This document shows positions 1-11,593 of a stretch of DNA of 64,000 bases, one piece after another. This stretch comes from Coffea arabica (taxonomy: Eukaryota; Streptophyta; Magnoliopsida; Gentianales; Rubiaceae): NCBI RefSeq assembly GCF_036785885.1, contig NC_092329.1, forward strand, positions 5,146,001-5,210,000. The letters run 5' to 3'. The stretch's first letter is position 1. The number at the start of each line of letters is the position of its first letter. The translations under genes and the position numbers were made by a program. The notes beneath the pieces were generated by a model. It did no database searches. It was given only the letters and a program-made list of their open reading frames with translations, and was not told the origin of the DNA.

Positions 1-1207
1 CAAGAATAATAATCATAACAATAATGACTTGCGGAAAGATGACAAAAAAAACCCCTGAAGGAATCATCAGTGTCTTATAGCTACCACCGCGACATATTAT
101 GACAACATGTTCATCTCACTCCTTGGAAGGGGCCACTTTTTTATGGTTTTAATAAGCGCTAAAAGTGTGATTATGTGATGGTTTTCTATAGATCATCTGC
201 TGCAGGCGACACGTTCATTTGCCTACCTCTCTCTTTTTTTGCTTTTTTGGTTTTTTTTCCACCCCAAGATGGGGATATGATATGTGGTAACACGATCAAG
301 AAACATACTCCACAAGGCAAAGGGTATGAACTCCTGAAGAGTCTTTTGAGAATTCAAGAGGAGGAGAAAAGGACAGAAAAGAGGATGACGAATGAAGGGA
401 TGCGCCATTTATTGCTTGTAGGTGCAGCATGCATTGTGAAATGAAAGGAAATGTTACAGCAACATCAATAATGATGCAGTCACTAGCGGATCATGCAAAG
501 GCCAAGGCCGCTCCGTAAGCCTCATTTCCTGTTGTTTTTGCTTGTGATTTGCAGGAGGACAAATGATTGTTTTGACCGTGCTTTATGGAAAAACAAAATA
601 AAGATCAAAAGATGGCACACAGTAAGAAACAACACCAGAAAGGGGTGGACGCAAAAAAAGCCAAGCCAAGTACTTACAACTTGGTAAGAGATAAAGAGAC
701 CCAAAACATAAAGCAGGCAGAACAGAAAAGAAATGGCGCCTCACATGATCCTTGGGTCATGGAATTCAAGCTCGCTCCTTTCCGCTCCACAGACAAAATA
801 CTAAAACAGTAGCAAGTATATCATGTTTTCCTGCGTCTTTTTTATAGATTCCAAGTCTTGAGCCAAGCCTCTCATCAGCCAGTCACTAAGTGAAACCGAA
901 ATGCTGGCTCACTCTTTATCATCATGAGAGAGACAACTAGTGGCTGCCCTGCTGCAGGTCTCCTAAGGAAAGGTGGCAATACTATCTTGATCTGCATCAA
1001 TTTCCCTGTTCAAGTAACAACCTGAGTAAAATCCTAAGCAAGTTATCTGACATCCAAGCCACGTCCTGGATCACGAAAGATGGCCTCAGACTGTCACAAG
1101 TTTTGACAATAACAACAATACAAGCATCATTAGCCATGACAACTACATCATCTCTCAGGCTAACGTACAAAAATTCAAGCTTTCCCTTTGAACTTGCTGA
1201 TGTTATC
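1..1207. other. 3' flank of the L4 gene, no gene seen
   Basis: No supported coding exon lies here. The part next to the L4 stop codon is probably its 3' untranslated region. Short open frames on both strands have no family resemblance and no consistent splice sites. Confidence 0.5.
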
Positions 1208-4200
1208 TTAGCGATTAATTGGTGTGTGCATCCTTTCAACTATCCTATTTACGGCATCACGAGACATCACTAGAGTGTCGTGCAACAAAATGCTATAGAC
1301 ATTCAATCCCTGCAAAAACCAAAAGTCAAAAAAAAAAAAAAATCAGAACCAGACTAAGTGCTGGAGAAGAATCACCTCGAATAGAATCCAAAACAGCCTG
1401 TCACTACTGAAACAGGGCGGCAGATTATCAAGGAAAAATACAATTTATTTCTACATAAATTACCATCCACATTTTTGGTAGACATTTGAACTCTACTGAA
1501 ACCATGAAATGGCTAATGGTTGTTCATTAATAACATAACGGGAAAAATAATCTAAATCTTCTTGAAAAGGAATCAGTATTTGAAAACTCATTGAAAGGTT
1601 ATGGCAAAGATAATTATAAAAGCGTGATTGATGAGTAATTCCATAGTTCATCTGAAATTTTAAAAATTTGATAAATTGCAGTTCATCTTTCAGATGTGAA
1701 TGGTCAGCAGGAATTACATCCAACAACAAACTCACGAGGGACAAATCAAAACTAAGTTGATACTTACAATTGAAGGAAGAACATTGACATAATGTATATT
1801 TTGGGTAGCAAGCTTCAGCTTTTCGTTAATTGCATCTCCATCCACCAGCAGAAGTTTCTTGGTATCCACCATTAGATTATAATAGCTGACAATATTTTTT
1901 GTCTTATGTGAAGGGATCTCTAAATCCTCAAAAACCATAAGCTGTGGATAAAGAACCATACGATGTCAAAACTAATATAATTAGATGAATGGGTGAACAT
2001 AAAGAGCATAAGCTGGAAAACTATTCCTCATCCTAAAAGAAATGATAAATGTTATCATTTCCATGGGAGAGGGAGGTAGAAAGGCCAAAACAACACTGGA
2101 TAAATGTAGCCACACTAGAACAGAAGTACAAGCTTTATAATAGAAGATAAATCTCTTAAAAAATATAAAATCTTCAAATGAAAGAGACTTAAATCCTCAA
2201 GGGCTTCCAGGTTAATAGTTAATTAAAAGTAGAAATGACAATTTTCCAGACTCCCAAAATTCGCAATACTCTACAAATTCAGTCAAATACAACTATCTAC
2301 CTTATCTAACATATCTCGAGGTATCAGTGCTCAGAAAGGAAGGCTAGTGTGTGTGCTAACTTAATCCATGAGGAAAGCCTCAATAAGGTTTTTAGCAGGT
2401 TAGTGCTGTTGTATATCCTAGTAGTTACTTCACAATTGCAACGGAATTGCTGTTTAACAGATGAAAATACTTATATGGCAACTTGAGGGATAAACATCAT
2501 CGGTAAACAAGTCCAATAATGCAATCAGAACAGAATAAAGTACCAACAATTAATATGATAAAGAAGCTCTATTTTTCACTATTAATGTTGGTGTACTCCT
2601 AATTCTAGCCGGAACTCTATCCTAGAAATCAAAGGTGTTACAAGATACAAATCATCCAGTTATGGCCAAAATATTTATGCACTACAATGAAAGAAAATTA
2701 TAAAGAGGCATATAAAATTATCCAGATAGTCTAAAGCATGAAGCGATAGGCTTTGCTCTGAAAGACTGGGGGTTTCTTTTTTAAAAAAAATGGACAAAGG
2801 GTTCTTTTTTCCCCAGACAATTAAATCATCATCCAGACCAAGAAAAACTTATGGCAGGACACCACGAGCATAAGAATAAATCAAATAAATAAAGGGAAAC
2901 TAGGACTGAAGTAACTTTTGGCTACATAGGGTCCAGGACAAAATTTTTGCCCATTGTTCTAAGACAACCCAACCAAATTCTAGATAAGAAAAACAAGGAG
3001 GAAATTATATAAGACAAAGTACGCTTTCAAAAACTCGCCTTTCCTTCTGCTGCTCTAGCTGACAATGCAATCTTTAGCCCCAGTCGACGGACCTTCTTAT
3101 TCAGCTTGATAGCATGACTTCGTGGTTTGGGACCATGCATAGTTGCACCACCCCTGAACTGTTATTCAGCAAGCAAATCCATAGTAACCATTCAGAGTCA
3201 TACAAAAAGCACCATCTATACAGAAATATAAGACAGCGGTACATCACCTGAGGACCTCGCAGTGTTCCATGTCTCGCTCGACCAGTACCCTTCTGTCGCC
3301 ATGGTTTTCTACCAGTTCCACTGACCTCGCTAATGGTTTTGGTTGAATGAGTTCCCTGACAAAAACTCACTGCTCTAAGAAAATTTCACAATAATAAATT
3401 ATTCTCCAGCTTAAAGCTCATTAAGAAACTATTAATATACACCGAGCACGAAATATCCTCCACTGCAAGAACTAAAACTTCTCTTCTTATATGCAAATAA
3501 CAATTAAAAATGTTGAAGATAACAAGATACTAGATGCCAAAAGTTAAGAAAGTTTAAAAAACTGCAGAAGGTTATATTGACCTCACTCAGTGGCATGACA
3601 TTAATAGATTTGCTATTCTTAACTCAATTGTTTAAGAGGAGGATACAAGGTACAATATTGGCTCGTGAAACATTAAGACATGTTATCCTGTCAATTTATC
3701 ATACTTCCAAGTAAAGAAAGATCATCCTACCTGCTGTCGTTTTGCAAGCTGCCACCTTACAACACGATGGACAATATCTTTCCTAATTGGAACATCAAAA
3801 ACATCGCCAGCCAAAACCATCAAGCCTTTATCTTCATTGGAAAAGTTTGTGACCGGAATCACCAGGTCCTGACAAAGTCCTAAGAAATCACAAATAATCA
3901 ACACAGTAAAGAAGTGATGTTTCGCTAGTTGAACACAAAGTAGCAATATGCCAGTCTATAAGAAATTTTACCTTCATCGGATGAGACAGAGAATATATAA
4001 CAAATCAAAACCAAAAGTAAACTTCATTTGGTAGGGCCAACTCAATCTATAACCTTCCCAGAAACAGAAAGTAAATCTCCTAGATAAACTAAAACATATC
4101 CTCATGTAAACTGAAAATCCACTACAAACTCTTATTATTTGCAGCCAGAAGCCTTTAAAAAACTTGAAAATTCTGGATTTAAGATACAAACCTAATAAGA

Positions 4201-5123
4201 GAAATTTGTATCACTCTCTTCAATACATTGTGTCATACCTACCTTGTCATACATCACTATAAACTCAATCATATCGTTATAAACCAAATGCAACGAAATT
4301 CTTAGAGTCAAGCCTAAGGTGTGCAATCATCTAATGCAATTCAAACTGCATTAATTGGACACTGTTTCAATTCATTCCTCACAGAAAATTTGACTTATCC
4401 ATCGATTCATGAGCTAGATTTTAAAAAAAAAAGTGTAGAAAAAGAAAGTTTAATACAGTAAAATTTTCCAAAAAAATGGAGCATAATGAAGCATGCTAAT
4501 CTTTCCAGAACGTATCTAAAGAAAAAGCAAAAAATAAAAAGCAAGTATTAGAAGTCATACCAACTGTGCGCTCAGGGGGGAAAACCCGTTTCCTGGACAA
4601 CAAATCTGAGGGAAATGCATCTTCACATGATCCAGGAGTTAAGATAGAAGTTGAAAACCCTCGACAAGCAGCGATAAGTAACTCATTCTGCAGTCAAAAA
4701 CCAGAAACAAGAAGAAAGCTAATGAATATGATGCGACCAACAAAATGTGCTACCATCTTCTTACAAAAGATTCATTTTTGCGGAAAACAAATGATAAAAA
4801 ACAAGGGCACAACCACGGAAGACAAATTTCAAATCCTAACTAATTTCTTGCAAGATCAGTATAAGCAAATTGTGATAACTAATCCAGTTACCTTTTGAAG
4901 AGCAGATAATTCAACAGAAAACACACTGTGCCTAACAGCCCGCTGACAGCTCAAGCCTGCAATAAAAATTTCCCCCAGAATAATAATAAAGAGTCAGATT
5001 TTAGTCAAGTTATTCAGGAGAACAAAAAGAGCATGAAGATAACATACCACTAGAAAAACCAAGTGCCGAAGAAAATGCACCATTCCAAGAACGAAAAGCC
5101 CTTCTTGAAATCCAAAGTGCCAT
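1208..5123 (-). CDS. RPL4: Ribosomal protein L4 (uL4), mitochondrial type
   Basis: Nuclear gene for a bacterial-type L4 protein of the large ribosomal subunit, most likely mitochondrial. Coding exons in reading order: 5048-5123, 4892-4956, 4561-4687, 3731-3879, 3248-3355, 3039-3158, 1768-1941, 1208-1309. They total 921 bases (306 residues) with all phases agreeing. Residues about 1-75 are basic and serine-rich, fitting a transit peptide. The signature comes next: [19 protein letters not shown], then [20 protein letters not shown] from about residue 144, then GRARHG and [13 protein letters not shown], then LMVFEDLE. The 2018-base-scale middle introns are ordinary, but intron 6 (1942-3038) has a GC donor (AAG|gcgag); only this choice joins EGK to LMVFEDLE in frame. 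At exon 4 the acceptor at 3879 keeps frame, while another AG 11 bases downstream does not. The targeting call is inferred from similarity to plant mitochondrial L4, not shown directly. Confidence 0.93.
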
Positions 5124-5503
5124 GCTCCAAAATGATAAACTCTCGAATCTAAGAACTCTTTATCCTTTTAATTTGAAGGGTTGTTTCTGGTCCAGCTAAA
5201 CGGAAACCATCCTGGGAAAATTTATTGATTCACCTGAAAGTTCATATTTTTATCAATGGATGATTACCAGAGTAACAGATAACAGAAGAAAAATTAGAAC
5301 ACAGAGCCCGAGATATCATAAAATTTCCCCCCATTTGCATTGCTAGGCAGCTGAGGGAGGGGGTTGTTGGCGGAAGCATACCAGCAAAGTGACTGAGAAA
5401 GGCGAATTGATGAAGGGTTCCGATGGCACAGCCCCGAGACTCAAGTAGTAAGAAGAAGAAGAAGAGAAGCAGCTACTGAAGAAGAAACCCTTTCATAAAC
5501 CCT
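5124..5503 (-). promoter_or_regulatory. L4 leader with a probable 5'UTR intron and telo-box-like motifs
   Basis: Upstream of the L4 start the minus strand has a good donor (CTG|gtatgc, intron starting at 5381) and acceptor (cccag|GATGG, ending at 5212), suggesting a leader intron at 5212-5381. A pyrimidine-rich CTT repeat lies in the putative first leader exon. Two AAACCCT motifs at 5485-5491 and 5497-5503 (plus strand) resemble telo-boxes common in ribosomal-protein promoters. Splicing and promoter roles are inferred. Confidence 0.5.
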
Positions 5504-6301
5504 TTGCCATGGTAACTATTTCTGTGTTTTGGGGAGAATTGTTGTCCGGGTCGGAGTTAAATGAATTTGGTTTGCACGTCCTTCGGAAAGAAATGCGGTC
5601 TATCAGTCTATGGTCTAAGCTAAAAAGTTTTGTGGGCTTTTCTCTCCCACAGTTATAAGGAATTTCAGCCTATTTGTTTCTTAGCCTGCATTTTAATGTC
5701 TAGACTTTATCAGCATACTTGTATCATTGCCCACATTCATTTTCTGATTTTGAACTTTACTAGTCTTTCGTCCAAAAAAAAAAAATTTACTAGTCAATTG
5801 CCAATGATTTTAAAACCCACCGGTATAAGTTTTACACAATTTCATCGGCTGGTCATGTCCGGATCCATTTTAAAAAAGAAAAGTAAAAAAAAAAAAAAAA
5901 AAAACAGAGTAAAATAGCTTCACGAAACTCAGGTGAAAAGTTGAAGAGATATTCGTCGATATTAATTATTTTGGGTTGCTTGTCAAAAATTAATAACACT
6001 CTGTAGATGGGAAAATAGTGGAGCATTTTGATGACGACTCGTTGGTGTACAGGTAAAACGACCCAATCAAACTCCTTCCTTTTTTGCTGGAAACATGATA
6101 TGAAAATACGAATGAACATTAAAATCGACTATTTATGCGGGGTCCTAAATGCTGCTCCATCTTCTCAAGCGGCAGCAGTTAACCGCTACCATCCCAACAA
6201 GCACATATATACTAATAAGTTGATGATAAAAATCCTAGTAAAAGAGACCTTCATATCCAGAAAAAACTAGACTTATTTTAATTGGATCTAGTGATCTGCT
6301 A
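5504..6301. other. Spacer between L4 promoter and NAC 3' region
   Basis: AT-rich spacer with an A-run near 5886-5904. The open frames here are short and of low complexity. I see no gene. Confidence 0.5.
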
Positions 6302-6490
6302 TTATACATCAGCACAGCGCTTCAATTCATACTTCTTCACATTCTTGACACTGAGAATGACCGATGCAGTGACCAGCTCACACACCTCATTCAATTGACT
6401 CCGTTGACCTTCCCATCTTTGCACAGCTTTCTCACCATCTTTAGCCACCTCCACCCGGGCCAGTGCCTGCTGTAAATTGATATTTGAGGA
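6302..6490 (-). other. Unassigned 62-codon open stretch, possible exon or gene fragment
   Basis: The minus strand reads SSNINLQQALARVEVAKDGE, then KAVQRWEGQRSQLNEVCELV and a further 22 residues ending KKYELKRCADV, followed by TAA at 6302-6304. It is directly preceded by a possible acceptor (cctgcag) and an in-frame TGA. Composition is helical, charged and non-repetitive, as in real coding DNA. I do not recognise the family. It lies about 400 bases past the NAC stop, on the same strand. It may be a decayed exon, a terminal exon of another transcript, or chance within the NAC 3' region. Confidence 0.3.
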
Positions 6491-6899
6491 TCTGCAGGTT
6501 CAATACTAAAAACCATTACCAGCCTTTCATCAAGGATGAGATGTAGGAAAAGCAAGACAAGCATCCACAACCACCTTATGAAACATGGTTTCCTGGCCTT
6601 CACATGATCATTAATCCACAATTGAGGTAAATCTCATTACTGGCAGTACTCCCCTCCACCTTTTCGCATTTTCTTCATTCCATAATCCATATTGAACAAC
6701 TCAGTTTCTAACTCATTGTGATATCAGTTCTATCAATATGTGTAATTCATATCTCCTAGAGAAAATTAGATCATAACATTACTTCCTGAGGAAGTAATCT
6801 GAGCATCAAGACTCCAACTGAGGAAAATCTGCAGGACATCGGAGATGTCTGCCTCTTGTATCTTTTCAAACACAATAATGTTACCACTCCTAAAGTTAA

Positions 6900-9719
6900 T
6901 CAGTCGACACCCGGAAGCGAGCATAGAAGGTCATCGACCTCTATATAATCTCCTTCTAGAATGGTTTTCAAGTCCTGCACAGCCAAATCATACAAATCAT
7001 CAGGAAGGAAGTAATGATTGATCCATGGGCCGTATAATTCTACATGTTCAAATTCAACAGATCATAAAGAAAAAGCAATCTCCATCTTTTTTAATAAGAA
7101 AGCAAAATCTATCTGGATAAACTTAAGGGCGTCAGTAAGTAAACTCAGAAAGAGTACTTAAGGAACCACATTCAATTTCCAACCCATAAGACGAATGAGG
7201 AGATAGAAGTTTGAAGAAGGGAAAAGAAGATCATGTTGGGAAAACAGGAACATTTATTACTCTATACATATAACATCTTCATTTCTGCTTGTTCAGGAAA
7301 GCTCACTGGAAATCTCAAACTTACTTATCAGGTCAATCAATTCAAGACCATCACTCAGAAGTTTTCATCATCCCATTTACCAAAGAAAAAGTGTTCATTC
7401 TAATATGGCAAGTAAATCTCAACTAAGAGGACTGTCTACCAACTTATCCACAGAATTTACAGTAAAAAAGAAAAAAGGCTTATCACCAACCTCTCTGTTT
7501 CTCCTCAAGAAATCACACATATAACAGTCACTAAAGTCCTAATGCCAGTGAACCTCCAACAAAGTGAATAGAATAAGAGCAATCCAAAAGGAACAAAGAA
7601 TGCTATTGAGCTTTGACATTCCACAATCAGACAAAGCAACTGTTTTGAAAATATACTGCAGAAGTCTAAGCAGCAGGATCCTTCTAACTATAACTGATAG
7701 GAAAAATTTCGCTGAATTGAAAAGAAGAAGATTTCAGGTTTAATACCTGCTCAGAAACAGGCTTGAGGCTAATGGTCTCGTCTAACTCATTACCCTGTCC
7801 TGGAGGGAGCTTCAAAACCTCATTATCATCATTTTGCGTACTCTTGTCTTGCATTTTAGATTCTTCAATAACTGATGTAACACTTCCATCATATTGAACA
7901 CCTATATGACGCACAGTTGCAACACTTTCCTCACCGCAGGAACTTATATTGTGCTCTGATAAGTTATGTCCCAGATCAGATTTGTTAAACACTCGGCAAA
8001 GGACAAAAGATCCCTGCATATACTTTGAATCATGAGATTCTGAATAAATTTTGTTGCAGCTTTAACCAAATGAATTAGAGCAGAAACTTCTAACATAATC
8101 CAATAACCAAATTTCCTAGATCTTTTAATATTCAATCTGATCATATGGGAAAGCAACCATCATCAAAATATACTTGACATCTACACAGTACACACAGATG
8201 GAAATAAATGGAAATCACAACCCTAGGAAGAATACACAACATCCGAGTCATATATGAAAGATGGTGCACACATTAGTCTCAGAGTGTAGGACTGTCGAAT
8301 AGAAGCTGACATCAAGATCCTTGAAACAAGAAACCATCTATTTTCTCCTCTTCTCGCACACAAACAAATCATGATCAAAAGCTTGTCCAGCAGCAGGGCA
8401 ATGGGTATCACACAGTGAATCTCAAGTCTAAACCGAGGCCTCCCGTTCAGGATCTTCACAAATCAAAACTAATTTCAATATGTTATTAGGAAATAGTCAC
8501 GATGCATTTTTTCTTCTTGCCTTTAACATTAAAATCAATTAAGAAAATCACCTTTACATTTTGAAACAAAATATACTTTCTTTTATAAAAAATGATTTCA
8601 TCACACCAATGCAAAAGGCACCAAAAGCTATTTATAATGCGTAATTGATAATAGCAAGATAACAAACACAAACTTAAACCTAATTCCAAATAAGAAATAA
8701 CTAATCTAGCTCAACAGGTAAATCACAAACTTTATGTCTCTATTTGCGCCTGTATGTGCAAATTCTAGTACCAAGTACAATAAAGTAGAAGAGAATTTTA
8801 ACAGCTTTATTAGGGAAAAAATGAATTAAATCCACATTGACCCCACTAAAATCATTTCCCGAAACCAGCATAAGCAAGACTGCCAACTGACAATCATTCA
8901 TTTAACATGGCCGAATCCAATTTCTACTTCCGAATCCAATTTCTACTTCATACCCTTGAATTTAGGAAGCATAAATTACCACAAAATTTTCTCCATAAAT
9001 ATATTAAAAAAAAAAAAGAACCGCAGAACCCAATTCGCAATGAAAATGAAAGTATTTGGGGGAGAAAAAATTCCCATTAGATATTAACGTCAAGTTAACT
9101 AATTATGAAAAAAGTTAATCTAGTCAAACCCAATCAGCTTAGACCAACAACAATGTATAACTTCTACCAAAATATCAGGTACAAAACTTCAAATTTTTAT
9201 CAGACCCATAACTTAATAAATTATGATCAAAGCATAAAAGAAGATTAATACCATATGATGATCAATGAGAGCATATTCATACAGGACCCAACGAGTCCTA
9301 ACAGCATTCTCGTGTGAATCCCCCGAATAAAAATCAAAACTTTTACGCGTCCCCACCACAACTTTCCCTGCACCCGCATCAATTACATCCCTAACCCTCC
9401 CCCTCTTTTTCCAATACCCGCCACCGGCGACTCTCCTCCTCCCTCTCTCCCTCAAAACAACCCTCCTAACGTAACAATACCAGTGGCGCCTCCGCCCTCC
9501 GCTGCCGAACCGGAAGCAACCCGATTCAGGTAAGTTGAACGGGTTGAAATTGTACAAGTCTAACTCTTTAATTACGTCTTTGCCATAACAATTGGTGCCG
9601 TTGTTTTTAGAAGTAAGGTAGTAGCAGACGAGCTGTTGCTCGGAAGGGTAGAATCGAGAACCTGGTGGAAGACAAAACGACGTCGGATCATCCGGGGGCT
9701 TTGGATCCTCTCCCCTCAT
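6900..9719 (-). CDS. NAC-domain transcription factor (divergent subfamily)
   Basis: Three coding exons, 9252-9719, 7747-8013 and 6900-6974, give 810 bases (269 residues), each joint in phase 0. The N-terminal NAC region starts with LPPGSRFYPSEQQLVCYYL (subdomain A), continues through VIKELDLYNFNPFNLPE (B), WYCYVRR and GGYWKKRGRVRDV (C), GTRKSFDFYSG (D) and RTRWVLYEYALIDHH, then exon 2 begins SFVLCRVF (E). The usual GYWKATGxD core is replaced by GYWKKRGRVRDV, so DNA contact may differ from typical NACs. The tail is acidic and ends DYIEVDDLLCSLPGVD, a possible activation motif. No membrane segment is visible, so it is not an NTL type. Introns are 1238 and 772 bases. The exact subfamily is not assigned. 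The start is the first ATG, 16 codons before subdomain A. Confidence 0.88.
8911..8950. repeat. Short tandem duplication in NAC intron 1
   Basis: A 20-base unit containing CCGAATCCAATTTCTACTT occurs twice head to tail inside the first NAC intron. This looks like a recent replication-slip duplication. Confidence 0.7.
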
Positions 9720-10105
9720 TTGTGGAAATTTTCCGCGAGAGCAAAGGCATGGACAGGGGACAGAAGGTAGGGTTTTATAGCAGTCAGGGACTCAAGAAGC
9801 GTGGCCCTGAAGTTTGTTTGGGGTTTTGTCTTGTGTAGTGCTAGCGCAAAAGAGTGTTCGTGCTCCTCAGTAGTACGAGCCGCCGGTCTGTCCACGATTA
9901 TGCTGAATGGTTGATTGCTTTGCTGCTTAATCTTGTGTGACCCCGTTTGGAGGGTTGCGAGGACTTTATAAAGAATACAAGTGCTTTTAAGGAAACTGTT
10001 TATAACCTGCTAAATTTACCTACTTAAGTTAAGAAAATCAGTTACTAAATACCCTAAAAATACATTGAATAAATCTTATAAATATCCTAAAAATACTTTA
10101 AATAA

Positions 10106-10254
10106 ATCTTATATACACTGACGATGTATACACTATCGCGGTTGGATATACGACACATATGCAAAATTTGATTTTCAAATTCAAATTCAGATTAATGTGT
10201 CGTACATCTAATGATGAAAGTGCATACACTACTGCCAGTGTATCAAAAATTAAT
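10106..10254. mobile_element. Short TIR element (MITE), family C copy 1
   Basis: The left end TTATATACACTGACGATGTA pairs with the inverted right end, which reads TTGATACACTGGCAGTAGTG on the other strand. The middle holds TTCAAATTCAAATTCAGA. A diverged relative with the same layout lies at 32971-33117. It has no coding capacity. Confidence 0.6.
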
Positions 10255-10885
10255 CCAAATACTTTTAGTGCTTAAACTTTTTTATTGTAAACGCATTGCA
10301 ACGCTAAACGGGCCATTAGTGCAGTTTAACTTTAGTAATTTTCGAGGTAGATCAAAGCTATGACAAATATAATTTATACATTTAACTTGGGATTTATAAT
10401 TGTTTAGTAAAGATTTTTTCTGTTGCAGATCGAATGACTCAAATCAATCAATTTAGGTATCGTGTAATTGTTGTCTAATATGTATTTTATTAAAGACTTT
10501 TGGATTGATAGTAATGTAGTAGATGTGCTCGTTCAATTGAACTTGCTCAGTATTGGAAATTGGAATTGAAAATTGATGCAAAAGTGTGAATAAATTAATA
10601 CGATTAAACAAAAATCTACCTATATTGGAATTGAAAAATGATTCAAAAGTATTATGATTGATATAATAAGTTAAATTCTTCTTGGTCAAGTTTTTCCTTT
10701 TCCGGGGATACTCCATATCCACAGTCTATACTCTATACTATATAGGTGCATGTCTCACCTTTTGAAAAGTCAACTCCATTGACAAACGAGGAATGCCCTC
10801 TGAATATTGCGCTTACTGAAGAGGGATGTCTGTCTACTTTTGTTCCGATTCTTAAGTACATTTGAATGAATTTTAAGTACGCCTA

Positions 10886-11118
10886 GGTTGCGATTGGAAT
10901 GCGGGATTTAATGAAAGATTGAAATCTTCTCAAATTTTTATAATTATTTAAATTATTTAAGAAGTATTTAAATTTATAAATTACAAATTATTATAGTGTT
11001 TAAAATATATTTTGATAATTAGTGAATTATAAATTCAAATGTATCTAAATCAATTCAAATAATTAGAACAACTTGAGTGGATTTCAAATTCTTCATCAAA
11101 TTTCTCAATCTAAACAAA
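10886..11118. mobile_element. Probable degenerate TIR element
   Basis: The left end TTGCGATTGGAATGCGGGAT and the inverted right end TTTAGATTGAGAAATTTGAT are imperfectly complementary and flank a very AT-rich core. The ends are only roughly defined. Confidence 0.35.
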
Positions 11119-11424
11119 AAAAAAAAAAAATGCATTTTGCCTCTTTTATGGTAAAAGTATGCACCCCGAGTGTGTATATCATACATGCAATTCGCGAAAC
11201 ATATAATCGACCCTTTTTCTGGTTGAACTCCCCTGGCGTTTCTCTCCACTGTAGTTCTTGAAACCAAACATTCACTAAAGGATCATTTGATTTTCACTTT
11301 CTTTCCCATTAAAAGTAAAAATGATTACCATTTCATTTAATTTTCAAGCATGAGATGCGGAAGGGGTCCATCATGATGCACTGATTTCGTGATTCTGAAC
11401 AAGTTGAAATTGCAAGAACATATT

Positions 11425-11593
11425 GAGTTTGTTTGGATAGAGAGAATTTGGATGATTTATTTGAGATATTTACTGTAGCACTTTTTGTGATGTGATGTAT
11501 GTGAGATAAAAAGGTGATTGGGAAGATAAAAAGGTGATTGGGATTTGTGAGGATAAATTTTGCAAACCAAATTCTCTCTATCCAAACAAACTC
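11425..11593. mobile_element. TGTTTGGAT MITE family, copy A (best preserved)
   Basis: A 169-base element with long, near-perfect terminal inverted repeats: GAGTTTGTTTGGATAGAGAG at the left and CTCTCTATCCAAACAAACTC at the right. The core is GTAGCACTTTTTGTGATGTG followed by ATGTATGTGAGATAAAAAGG. The segment AGATAAAAAGGTGATTGGGA is duplicated in tandem inside this copy. Related copies are at 18224, 19384, 19630, 28591, 29746, 34830 and 50134. It is non-autonomous; the superfamily is not assigned. Confidence 0.8.

Noticed and set aside
997-1239. 80-residue minus-strand frame overlapping the last L4 exon
   Set aside because: It is an out-of-frame shadow of the L4 exon 8 and its 3' flank.
3722-3868. 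Exon 4 of L4 starting at the tcag acceptor (3868)
   Set aside because: It shifts the frame relative to exon 3 and to the conserved [10 protein letters not shown]. The ttag acceptor at 3879 keeps frame.
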